From: Ruminococcaceae bacterium UBA1772
Lineage (GTDB): Bacteria > Bacillota > Clostridia > Oscillospirales > Acutalibacteraceae
Reading direction: 5' to 3'
DNA length: 10,600 nt
NCBI GenBank assembly: GCA_002314645.1
Contig: DCGS01000042.1
Span: 2,106 to 12,705 of the forward strand
Shown here: one piece after another, positions 1-6,835 of the stretch
Layout: each line of letters starts with the position of its first letter
How positions within the stretch are numbered: the stretch's first letter is position 1
Notes under the pieces: generated by a model
Told to the model about the DNA's origin: nothing
Database searches by the model: none
The model's input: only the letters and a program-made list of their open reading frames with translations
Program-made: the position numbers and the translations under genes

Positions 1-521
1 TATTCACCATTTGAATCCTTTGCATAGACTGTAACAACATTTTTAATTCTGTTTACTGCTACACAGTAGTTGTAGTTCTTTTTATAGTCATCTGTTGTTT
101 TAAAGGTTACTTTACCTGCTGCATCTACATAGCCAATGTTGTCTGAAACATAAAGGTACTTTGTACCATTCATTGTCATTGAACCTGGATGCTCATATGA
201 AACACTACTCTGTTTCTTTGTTGTAGCATTAGTTGTTGCATTACTTGTTGCCTCTGTAGGCTTTGTAGTTGTTGTGGCCTCAGTTGTAGTAGTAGACATT
301 TCTGTTGTTGTAACAGTTGTCTCTGTTTCTTTTGTTGTTTCTGAGTTAACTGGTGCAGTTGTTGAAGCCAAATTTGTTTGACTTTCAGAATCTGTTTTTC
401 CACCAAAAACGCCAGAGGTTATTAAGAAAACTGCAACCACAGCAATAATTGCTACTGCAAGAAGGACAATGCCTAAAATTTGCTTTGCATTCCCTTTATT
501 TGTTTTTTTCATTTTTGCCAT
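1..521 (-). CDS. Membrane-anchored Thr-rich extracellular protein, probable L,D-transpeptidase (YkuD) N-terminal part; runs off the left edge
   Basis: The frame opens with ATG at 521 and stays open for 173 codons to the window edge. Residues 1-13 are basic, about 14-36 form one hydrophobic helix (signal anchor), about 43-104 are a Thr/Ser/Glu-rich low-complexity linker, and from about 105 a folded domain begins. Its last visible part, from C153-V-A-V-N-R to V-T-V-Y-A-K-D, resembles the first strands of YkuD L,D-transpeptidase domains in Clostridia, where VNR..N.VTVY..D..G precedes the catalytic Cys/His part. That catalytic part would lie outside the window, so the enzymatic call is inference. 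The expected role is peptidoglycan 3-3 crosslinking or protein anchoring outside the membrane. The start follows the murC stop by one base and its GGAGGG ribosome site lies inside the murC end, implying translational coupling. It could be another cell-surface protein with a similar beta-rich domain. Confidence 0.6.
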   Translation of the reverse strand, partial: MAKMKKTNKGNAKQILGIVLLAVAIIAVVAVFLITSGVFGGKTDSESQTNLASTTAPVNSETTKETETTVTTTEMSTTTTEATTTTKPTEATSNATTNATTKKQSSVSYEHPGSMTMNGTKYLYVSDNIGYVDAAGKVTFKTTDDYKKNYNYCVAVNRIKNVVTVYAKDSNGE

Positions 522-522
522 T

Positions 523-1911
523 TTATTTGCCCTCCGAATAAAGCTGAACCATCTTCTTTGCAGCCTTATAAATGTCACCACAGCCGAGAGTAATAATGAG
601 GTCCCCGCTTTGAGCCTTTGACATTACGTAGTCTACTACTTCATCAAAGGTGTTGAACCAAACACTGCCTGGAACCTTTTCACAAAGCTGTGAAGAGTAA
701 ACATCATATGTGTTAATTTCTCTTGAGCCCATAATTTCAGTAAGTACTGCATGGTCTGGAATTTGAAGAGCCTTTGCAAAGTCATCCATGAGCATGAATG
801 TTCTTGAATATGTGAAAGGCTGGAATACTGCCCAAACATTCTTGTAGCCCATTTTCATAACAGCACTGAGTGTTGCTGTAAGCTCTGTTGGATGGTGAGC
901 ATAGTCGTCTGCAATTGTAATGCCATTTATTTCGCCAAGAACTTCAAAGCGTCTTCCCGCACCTTTGAAGTTTCCAATTGTCTTTTCAATGTCTTCCATT
1001 GAAACTCCGTTGTAAAGAGCTACAGCAATAACAGAAAGTGCGTTAAGCACCATATGTGTACCAGGAATACCAAGGGCAACATGTCCAATTTTGTTGCCGT
1101 TTTCTATAACGTCAAATTCTGGGAATGCGCCTCTGTTGTAAGTAATGTTATCTGCGCTGTAGTTATTCTTTTTGTCAAAGCCAAAAGAAATGAGTTTCTT
1201 TTCTGTTGTCATGTTTTTAATTGCTGTAAGAGTGTTTTCATCGTCACCGTTGTAGACAACGAGTTCAGATGCACTGTCACAGAACTTAGTAAATGATGCA
1301 ATAAGATTTTCCATTGTCTTGAAGTATTCAAGATGGTCATCATCTACGTTGAGAAGAATTACCGTATCTGGTGAAAGTTCAAGGAATGTGTCTTTGAACT
1401 CGCATGACTCGCACACCATTATGTCAGACTTACCAGAACGGCCATGACTGTCAATTAAAGGAAGTCTTCCGCCAATTACAAGTGTTGGGTCTTTTTCATT
1501 CTCTATCATGACTTGAGAAAGAAGTGCTGTTGTTGTTGTCTTACCGTGAGTGCCGCTGACACCAATGCAGTTACTGTACATACGGCTGATTGCTCCAAAC
1601 AATGCAGCTCTTTCATATGTTGGAATACCGCTTGCCTTTGCAGCAACAAGCTCCTCGTTATCTGGAAGAAGAGCTGCTGTGTAAACGATCATTTCTGGTT
1701 TAAAGAAATCTATGTTCTTAGCGCTTTGGCCCATGTTAATTTCTGCGCCAAGCTCTCTAAGTTTATCTATGTTGTCTCCAGGGTTGTTATCTGAACCTGT
1801 GAGTGTGTATCCGTTACTAATAAGAATTTCAGCAAGAGGACACATTCCAGAACCACCAATACCAATGAAATGCACCTTTTTAATTTGCTTTAAGAGTTCA
1901 TCTATATTCAA
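523..1911 (-). CDS. murC: UDP-N-acetylmuramate--L-alanine ligase (MurC)
   Basis: MurC is the cytoplasmic Mur ligase that uses ATP to join L-alanine to UDP-N-acetylmuramic acid, the first amino acid of the peptidoglycan stem peptide. With a TTG start at 1911 it has 462 residues, normal for the family. In order: the N-terminal UDP-binding glycine motif HFIGIGGSGM (residues 14-23), the ATP loop GTHGKTTTT (120-128, Lys124), the central-domain ESCEF and NVDDDHLEYF stretches, then GAGRRFE and DDYAHHPTE, and the C-terminal FQPFTYSRT. All hallmark motifs are present. An ATG 22 codons upstream at 1977 is in frame, but it lies upstream of the likely -10 hexamer and adds a non-conserved Asn/Tyr-rich leader, so TTG with a GGGGG ribosome site 7 bases away is preferred. 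It appears to be the first gene of a unit with the left-edge membrane protein. Confidence 0.96.
   Translation of the reverse strand: MNIDELLKQIKKVHFIGIGGSGMCPLAEILISNGYTLTGSDNNPGDNIDKLRELGAEINMGQSAKNIDFFKPEMIVYTAALLPDNEELVAAKASGIPTYERAALFGAISRMYSNCIGVSGTHGKTTTTALLSQVMIENEKDPTLVIGGRLPLIDSHGRSGKSDIMVCESCEFKDTFLELSPDTVILLNVDDDHLEYFKTMENLIASFTKFCDSASELVVYNGDDENTLTAIKNMTTEKKLISFGFDKKNNYSADNITYNRGAFPEFDVIENGNKIGHVALGIPGTHMVLNALSVIAVALYNGVSMEDIEKTIGNFKGAGRRFEVLGEINGITIADDYAHHPTELTATLSAVMKMGYKNVWAVFQPFTYSRTFMLMDDFAKALQIPDHAVLTEIMGSREINTYDVYSSQLCEKVPGSVWFNTFDEVVDYVMSKAQSGDLIITLGCGDIYKAAKKMVQLYSEGK
530..535 (-). promoter_or_regulatory. Ribosome binding site of the left-edge gene, inside the murC 3' end
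   Basis: Read on the minus strand, GGAGGG lies 8 bases before the ATG at 521 and falls within the last codons of murC. This placement supports the ATG at 521 as the start and suggests that ribosomes finishing murC reinitiate on the next gene. Confidence 0.7.
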
Positions 1912-1918
1912 GTTAATA

Positions 1919-1923
1919 CCCCC
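1919..1923 (-). promoter_or_regulatory. Ribosome binding site deciding the murC TTG start
   Basis: On the minus strand GGGGGT, one base from the ideal GGAGGT (G-U pairing tolerated), lies 7 bases before TTG at 1911. The resulting protein begins MNIDELLKQIKKVHFIG, the usual distance from MurC starts to the glycine motif. Confidence 0.65.
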
Positions 1924-1965
1924 GTTAGTATTACTGCTATTTATAAATAAATAATATATGTTACT

Positions 1966-1994
1966 ATTATATTGCAAAATGAAGAAAAAATAAA
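1966..1994 (-). promoter_or_regulatory. Putative vegetative promoter of murC
   Basis: The minus strand reads a perfect TATAAT at 1971-1966. The best -35 at 17-base spacing is TTTATT (1994-1989), a poor match to TTGACA. TTGTTT slightly farther upstream has 20-base spacing. Transcription would begin near 1959, giving a leader of about 48 bases before the TTG codon. The strength is uncertain because the -35 is weak. Confidence 0.45.
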
Positions 1995-2007
1995 CAACTA
2001 AATAAGC

Positions 2008-2034
2008 ACGTTAAAAGAAAGTTTTCATATTATG
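2008..2034 (+). promoter_or_regulatory. Putative sporulation (sigma-K-like) promoter of dpaAB
   Basis: AC at 2008-2009, then 16 bases, then CATATTATG at 2026-2034. The Bacillus sigma-K consensus is AC, about 16 bases, CATAnnnTA, so only the last -10 position differs. The -10 also fits sigma-E (CATAnnnT), but no ATA sits at the correct distance. In Bacillus subtilis the orthologous spoVF operon is transcribed by sigma-K in the mother cell, which fits. The start point would be about 2040, right at the ribosome site, so the leader would be very short. Confidence 0.45.
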
Positions 2035-2053
2035 TACTGGAGGGTGATTATTT

Positions 2054-2767
2054 ATGTTAAAGAATGCCATATGCTTAGGCGAGGACAAACGATTTTCATA
2101 TATTAGAAGCTGCATTGAAAACGAAAGACCCCTCTCTGAAGCAGACCTCATTATCCTTCCATTCACCCCGAGCAATGAACTTCTAGACAAGGTGTTTAGT
2201 TCTCTTAGAAATGACCAAATTGTAGTATACGGTGGGAACATAAAGAAAGAATTCAGAGACAGACCAAACGTAGTCTGCTATTCAAAGTCAGAGGAGTTTC
2301 AAATGAAAAATGCCCACCTCACCGCAGAGGCAGTTTTGAGCATTTTAATAGATGAACTTGAAATGTCTTTAACCGACGCAAACATCGCTGTCACAGGGTT
2401 TGGACGCATTGGAAAGTGTCTTTCATCAATGCTTTCCACCCTTGGCTCTGCACCTAAAACCTTCTCGTGTAAAGGCGGAAACCTTGTCAGCAGCTATGAA
2501 GACTTTGAAAAGTACGCCAAGTCCTTTGATTGTGTTGTAAATACAGCACCTGCGCTAGTCCTTGATGAGAAAAAACTCGCCGCTCTCAAAAAGGATTGTC
2601 TTTTAATTGAAGTTGCGTCCAAACCATATGGAATAGACTTTTCTTCCGCCGAGAAATTCGGACTTAGATATATAATTGCAGGTTCTCTACCAGGGAAAAA
2701 ATCGCCCCAGTCAGCTGCAAAGATAATACTTGAGGAGATAGAGAAAATTTCCTTTAAAGGAGAATGA
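2054..2767 (+). CDS. dpaA: Dipicolinate synthase subunit A (DpaA/SpoVFA), compact form
   Basis: With DpaB this subunit oxidises the lysine-pathway intermediate dihydrodipicolinate to dipicolinic acid, which is made in the mother cell and stored with calcium in the spore core. The 237-residue protein carries an NAD(P)-binding Rossmann motif GFGRIG (115-120). It also has the family's VVNTAP (161-166) and the C-terminal LLIEVASKPYGIDF, SAEKFG and AGSLPGKKSPQSA stretches (183-221), which align by eye with B. subtilis SpoVFA. It is about 60 residues shorter than SpoVFA (roughly 297): the N-terminal domain lacks a segment after the first helix, and the region after the Rossmann helix is also short. 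The start is firm: GGAGGGTGAT at 2039-2048 precedes ATG, and a TGA lies in frame three codons upstream, so no extension is possible. It overlaps the start region of dpaB. Confidence 0.93.
   Translation: MLKNAICLGEDKRFSYIRSCIENERPLSEADLIILPFTPSNELLDKVFSSLRNDQIVVYGGNIKKEFRDRPNVVCYSKSEEFQMKNAHLTAEAVLSILIDELEMSLTDANIAVTGFGRIGKCLSSMLSTLGSAPKTFSCKGGNLVSSYEDFEKYAKSFDCVVNTAPALVLDEKKLAALKKDCLLIEVASKPYGIDFSSAEKFGLRYIIAGSLPGKKSPQSAAKIILEEIEKISFKGE
2756..2762 (+). promoter_or_regulatory. Ribosome binding site deciding the dpaB start
   Basis: AAAGGAG within the last dpaA codons is 7 bases from the ATG at 2770 but only one base from the in-frame ATG at 2764. The downstream ATG is therefore the likely start. 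Confidence 0.7.
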
Positions 2768-2769
2768 AA

Positions 2770-3351
2770 ATGGAAAAAACTAAAATTGGATTTGCCATGT
2801 GTGGAAGCTTCTGCACGTTTAAATCCGTAATACCTCAGATATCAATACTTAAAGATTTTGGTTTTGACGTTCAACCAATTATGTCTCTTACCGCGTTTGA
2901 AACAGACACAAGATTTGGAGAGAGCAAATATTTCATAGATCAGATTGAACGAATTACAGGAAACAAAATCTTCAAAACGCTAAAGGAAGTTGAACCTATA
3001 GGGCCAAAACAGCTTCTTGATCTTTTAATAATTGAACCAGCCACAGGAAATACAATTGCAAAGCTTGCCAATGGAATTGCAGACACACCTGTAACCCTTG
3101 CCGCTAAAGCTCACCTTAGAAACTCAAGGCCTATTCTTCTTGGCGTATCTTCTAACGATGCACTTTCAGGCAACGCAAAAAACATTGGCTCCCTTCTAAA
3201 TACAAAGAACTATTTCTTCCTACCTCTTAGGCAGGACAACTGTCAAAAGAAACCTTGTTCAATTGTTTCTGACTTTTCAAAGACCCTTGAATATGCTGTT
3301 GCTGCGCTTGATGGAATTCAGCTTCAACCTATTTTGGGAGTGTCCCATTAA
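2770..3351 (+). CDS. dpaB: Dipicolinate synthase subunit B (DpaB/SpoVFB)
   Basis: DpaB is the flavoprotein-like partner of DpaA in dipicolinic acid synthesis for spores. The 193-residue product (family about 200) starts with the strand and loop IGFAMCGSFCTF (6-17), typical of this flavin-binding fold. Further stretches match B. subtilis SpoVFB closely by eye: DTRFGE (46-51), EPIGPK (75-80), EPATGNTIAKLANGIAD (89-105), AAKAHLRNSRPILLG (111-125), SSNDAL (127-132), NTKNYFFLP (144-152) and the final LQPIL (185-189). An ATG six bases upstream (2764) would overlap the dpaA stop as ATGA, but it is too close to the AAAGGAG site. Either way the two genes are translationally linked and should be made in a fixed ratio. 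The later genes of the Bacillus operon (asd, dapG, dapA) are absent here. Confidence 0.95.
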   Translation: MEKTKIGFAMCGSFCTFKSVIPQISILKDFGFDVQPIMSLTAFETDTRFGESKYFIDQIERITGNKIFKTLKEVEPIGPKQLLDLLIIEPATGNTIAKLANGIADTPVTLAAKAHLRNSRPILLGVSSNDALSGNAKNIGSLLNTKNYFFLPLRQDNCQKKPCSIVSDFSKTLEYAVAALDGIQLQPILGVSH

Positions 3352-3375
3352 TGACTCGCAAAGGAGAACAAGTTG

Positions 3376-3384
3376 TGGTAGAAT
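3376..3384 (+). promoter_or_regulatory. Putative extended -10 promoter for addB-addA
   Basis: The 61-base gap after dpaB contains TGGTAGAAT, an extended -10 (TGn plus TAGAAT, one mismatch to TATAAT). The hexamer 17 bases upstream is a poor -35, which is common with extended -10 promoters. Transcription would begin near 3391, about 20 bases before the AGGAG ribosome site at 3401-3405, which is 7 bases from the addB ATG. No hairpin terminator is visible between dpaB and addB. Confidence 0.45.
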
Positions 3385-3412
3385 ATTAGCAGTTTCTAAA
3401 AGGAGATAGAAC

Positions 3413-6400
3413 ATGCTAAATATCATTACTGGCCGCTCTGGCTCAGGAAAAACAACATACATCCACAACCTTCTTAAGGAAAAGGCCATGCGTGGAGAAA
3501 ACAAGCTCTTGCTTATAGTGCCAGAGCAGTTCTCCTTTGCGTCTGAAAGAAGAATCCTTCAGGACCTCCCTGCAAAAGAAGCACAGAACATTGAAGTATT
3601 AAGCTTCACCAGACTCTCCGACTACGTTGGCAGAAGCCTTGGTGGGCTTTCTGGCGTTTTCGCGGAGGACGACACCAAAATAATCATTATGCTTCGGGCT
3701 TTAGAAGGGCTTAAGGACAACCTTGAGCTCTATTCAAAACATAGTAAAAGTGTGTCATTAGCCAAACAATTAATAGTTCTTATTTCTGAATTTAAAAGAG
3801 AATGTGTAACTCCCGAATTACTTGAAGAAGCATCTAAACTCACAACTATAGATACACTCTCAAAAAAGCTTCATGAGCTATCTCTAATATATAAAGCTTA
3901 TGATGCACTTTTCACTATATCCTATATAGATGACGACACAATATTAGACAAGCTTTCAGAAAAGCTTGAAAACAACAATATGTTTGATGGATACACAATT
4001 TGCATAGATGCTTTTAAAGGCTTTACAAAGCAAGAATACAGAATAATAAAACATCTGTTGAAACAAGCTGAAAATGTATATATTTCTCCTTGCACAAATG
4101 ACATATATTTAAAAGACCCTGCCATGATTACAAAATCAGTAAATAATATGGCAAAAAACGTCATAAACATTGCTGAAAAAGAAAATATTAAAATCAACAT
4201 TCTAAACAGAGAAGATTTGGGAATTATCCAAGGAGCGCGTTTCAAATCAGAAGCGCTTAAATTTCTTGAAGAAAAAATCTTTTATCCTACTGATGATCAA
4301 TTTCAAGAAAAGACTGAAGATATTTGTCTTTTCACAGCACAAAGTATTTATGACGAATGTGACTATATTGCCGCAACAGTTCGCCATTTAACAAGAGAAA
4401 AGAATATTCGTCTTCGTGACATTGCAGTCATCTCAAGAGATGAAGACAACTACAAAAGAGAACTTGCAGCTGCTTTTGCAAGGTATGACATTCCAATTTT
4501 TGAAGATTCAAGACAGCCTATTTCTTCGCAACCACTTATTGCACTAGTAAAGTCAATTCTTCTTATTACGGTCTTTGGATTTACTACTGAAAATGTACTT
4601 AACTATTTAAAAACTGGTCTTTCGCCTCTCACTACAGAGCAAGTATCTAAACTTGAAAACTATGCTCTTATGTGGAGTATTAAGGGTAATGCTTGGAAAA
4701 ATGATTTTACCCTCAGCCCAAATGGTCTTGATAGTAAAACTGAAAAAGATATTAAAGATATTGCTTACTTTAATGAGCTAAGAAAAAAAGCGATAGATCC
4801 TCTTGTAATATTTGAAAAAAGAGTAAAACCTAAAGATGGAACTTTAGTAAGTGCAGAGGATATTAGCGTTGCAATTTTTGACTTCCTCAACACAATTCAT
4901 GTACAAGCCACGTTAAAAGACATTGCAATTGCATTTAACAAGGATGGATTTACTTCGCTAGCTGAAGAGCAAAATACAATTTGGGATTATCTCATGGATA
5001 TTCTCTCAAAACTTGCAAGCGTTGAGGGACATGTTGCAACAAATTTGGATACATATTTCAATTTATTCTCATCAATTGTTTCCATTGCCACATTCGGCAA
5101 CATTCCTCATGGTTTAGATGAGGTGACAATTGGCGCTGCCGACAGAATTAGGTTATCCTCTCCAGAGGTTGTATTTGTAGTAGGATGTGCAGAAGGCATA
5201 TTCCCACGTGCACTTTCAACTAGTGGACTCTTAACAGCCAGTGATCGTCGTGTACTGCAAAACGAACTTAAAATTGAACTATCAAATGATGAGCAACTTG
5301 CCGCCTGTGAAGAACGCTTTATTGCATATACTGCAATAGCTGCAGCAAGAAGCAAGCTCTATGTTTCATACCACAAAACAGAAGGAGCTGGAGAAAGCCT
5401 TCTCCCTTCAATAATTTGGAATAACATAGTAGAACTCTTCCCACAGTTTGATGAAAAAAAGGAAGGCCATAGCGTTCTTGACGTCAGCCTTCTTGATGCC
5501 TCATATTACGCAGAAACTGAAAAATCTGCCTTCGCTGCATTTGCAAAATCATTTTCAATTAGCAATAATAGCAAGACAGCTTCTGCCATTAGAAGTGTTC
5601 TTGAAAAAGATGAAACATATAAAGGTAAATTTGAGTCAATTGACAACTCACTTGAGCGTCGTCCTATAAAGATTAAAGACAAAGAACTGGCAACTAAACT
5701 TTTCAAAAAAGACATTGGCCTTTCAGCATCAAGAATAGATGTGTATCATAAATGTCCATTCCAATATTTCTGTAAATATGGTATTTATGCGACACCTAGA
5801 AAAAAAGCGTCTTTAGATGCAATGACAAGCGGTACTGTCATTCACTACGTTCTTGAACAAATAATAAAAGAACACAAAAAAGACGGTCTTCTCTCACTCA
5901 CTGAACAAGAAAGAAGAGAAACTGTAGACAAATGGCTTTTAACCTATTTAAACGAGACAATGGGTGGCGAGGCTGATAAAACCAATAGATTTGTCTACCT
6001 TTACAACAGACTTAAAACATCTCTTTATGACGTTGTTGATCGTCTTTGTCGTGAATTTGAAGTCATTCAATTTGAACCCGTTGACTTCGAACTTAAAATA
6101 GGTGCCAAAGAGGGTGAAGATGGAATAAAATCCTATACAATCCCTCTTGAAGATGGAGGAACAGTTGAAATCACTGGTAGCGTTGACCGTGTTGACAAAT
6201 ATGAAAAGGACGGAATAAGTTATATCCGCATCATTGATTACAAATCAGGTGGAAAAGAATTTAAACTAAAAGACATAATATCTGGTCTTAATATGCAAAT
6301 GCTCATTTATCTTTTTGCCATTGAAGCAAACGGCAGTGAACGTTATGGTAATGTTTCCCCTGCTGGAATTCTCTACTACCCTGCAAAAAAAATTGCGGCA

Positions 6401-6835
6401 GGTACAAAGAAAAAACATGCAACCCCAGAGGAAATTGCTGATGGCATCGACAGAAAAGATAGGCAAAACGGTATTATTGTTTCAGATGAACTTCTTATTC
6501 AAGCAAATGGTGGAGATAATCTATCAGACTTTATAAAAGTAAAAGGCAAACAGTACAAATATGACCACCTTGTTAATATGGAAGAAATTAAACTTATCCA
6601 CAAAAAAATCGATGAAGTAATTGCAGAAATGGGGAAAAACCTTCACGAAGGCAATATACATGCATACCCAATTGTAGACGGAGATACCCTTGAAGGCTGC
6701 AAGTATTGTGACTATGCTTCTGTTTGCAGATTTGAAGATGGTGATGAAATAAATAAAATGCCTGAAATCAGTACAAAGAATGAGGCAATAGAAATTCTCA
6801 GTGAAATTGGAGGTGCCGAAGATGGCAGAACATAA
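3413..6835 (+). CDS. addB: ATP-dependent helicase/nuclease subunit B (AddB/RexB-type AddB)
   Basis: AddB pairs with AddA in the helicase-nuclease that unwinds and resects double-strand breaks up to Chi sites, preparing 3' ends for RecA. In B. subtilis AddB recognises Chi and its nuclease cuts the 5'-ended strand. The 1140-residue protein is near the usual length (about 1166). It begins with a Walker A loop GRSGSGKT (7-14, Lys13) followed by the family stretch VPEQFSFASER. The middle is a degenerate helicase-like region. The C-terminal RecB-type nuclease shows GSVDRVD (922-928) and IIDYKSG (940-946), with Asp942 and Lys944 the likely catalytic pair. Four cysteines, C781, C1096, C1099 and C1105, match the spacing of the AddB iron-sulfur cluster that staples the nuclease domain. 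The end overlaps addA by 14 bases. Confidence 0.97.
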   Translation: MLNIITGRSGSGKTTYIHNLLKEKAMRGENKLLLIVPEQFSFASERRILQDLPAKEAQNIEVLSFTRLSDYVGRSLGGLSGVFAEDDTKIIIMLRALEGLKDNLELYSKHSKSVSLAKQLIVLISEFKRECVTPELLEEASKLTTIDTLSKKLHELSLIYKAYDALFTISYIDDDTILDKLSEKLENNNMFDGYTICIDAFKGFTKQEYRIIKHLLKQAENVYISPCTNDIYLKDPAMITKSVNNMAKNVINIAEKENIKINILNREDLGIIQGARFKSEALKFLEEKIFYPTDDQFQEKTEDICLFTAQSIYDECDYIAATVRHLTREKNIRLRDIAVISRDEDNYKRELAAAFARYDIPIFEDSRQPISSQPLIALVKSILLITVFGFTTENVLNYLKTGLSPLTTEQVSKLENYALMWSIKGNAWKNDFTLSPNGLDSKTEKDIKDIAYFNELRKKAIDPLVIFEKRVKPKDGTLVSAEDISVAIFDFLNTIHVQATLKDIAIAFNKDGFTSLAEEQNTIWDYLMDILSKLASVEGHVATNLDTYFNLFSSIVSIATFGNIPHGLDEVTIGAADRIRLSSPEVVFVVGCAEGIFPRALSTSGLLTASDRRVLQNELKIELSNDEQLAACEERFIAYTAIAAARSKLYVSYHKTEGAGESLLPSIIWNNIVELFPQFDEKKEGHSVLDVSLLDASYYAETEKSAFAAFAKSFSISNNSKTASAIRSVLEKDETYKGKFESIDNSLERRPIKIKDKELATKLFKKDIGLSASRIDVYHKCPFQYFCKYGIYATPRKKASLDAMTSGTVIHYVLEQIIKEHKKDGLLSLTEQERRETVDKWLLTYLNETMGGEADKTNRFVYLYNRLKTSLYDVVDRLCREFEVIQFEPVDFELKIGAKEGEDGIKSYTIPLEDGGTVEITGSVDRVDKYEKDGISYIRIIDYKSGGKEFKLKDIISGLNMQMLIYLFAIEANGSERYGNVSPAGILYYPAKKIAAGTKKKHATPEEIADGIDRKDRQNGIIVSDELLIQANGGDNLSDFIKVKGKQYKYDHLVNMEEIKLIHKKIDEVIAEMGKNLHEGNIHAYPIVDGDTLEGCKYCDYASVCRFEDGDEINKMPEISTKNEAIEILSEIGGAEDGRT
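6809..6815 (+). promoter_or_regulatory. Ribosome binding site deciding the addA start
   Basis: GGAGGTG lies 6 bases before ATG at 6822, inside the addB 3' end. The earlier in-frame ATG at 6801 would place this site inside the coding region and has no comparable site of its own. Confidence 0.8.

Noticed and set aside
176..406. Gln-rich minus-strand frame of 76 codons
   Set aside because: It is an out-of-frame reading of the Thr-codon repeats in the membrane protein gene. The true frame has a ribosome site, a membrane helix and runs on to the edge.
1054..1954. Plus-strand open frames, some Cys-rich, opposite murC
   Set aside because: They are antisense to conserved murC motifs, lack ribosome sites, and their composition follows from murC codon use.
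1924..1970. AT-rich inverted-repeat-like sequence upstream of murC as an operator or riboswitch
   Set aside because: Only short weak arms such as AGTA/TACT are present. The leader of about 48 bases is too short for a known riboswitch and shows no stable stem.
3366..3378. Possible LexA (SOS) operator near the addB promoter
   Set aside because: GAAC is present, but the second half-site does not match GTTC at the four-base spacing of the Firmicute GAAC-N4-GTTC box.
3922..4245. 107-codon hydrophobic minus-strand frame opposite addB
   Set aside because: Hydrophobicity comes from reading AAA/GAA/GAT codons in reverse as Phe, Phe and Ile. There is no ribosome site and the plus strand is clearly coding.
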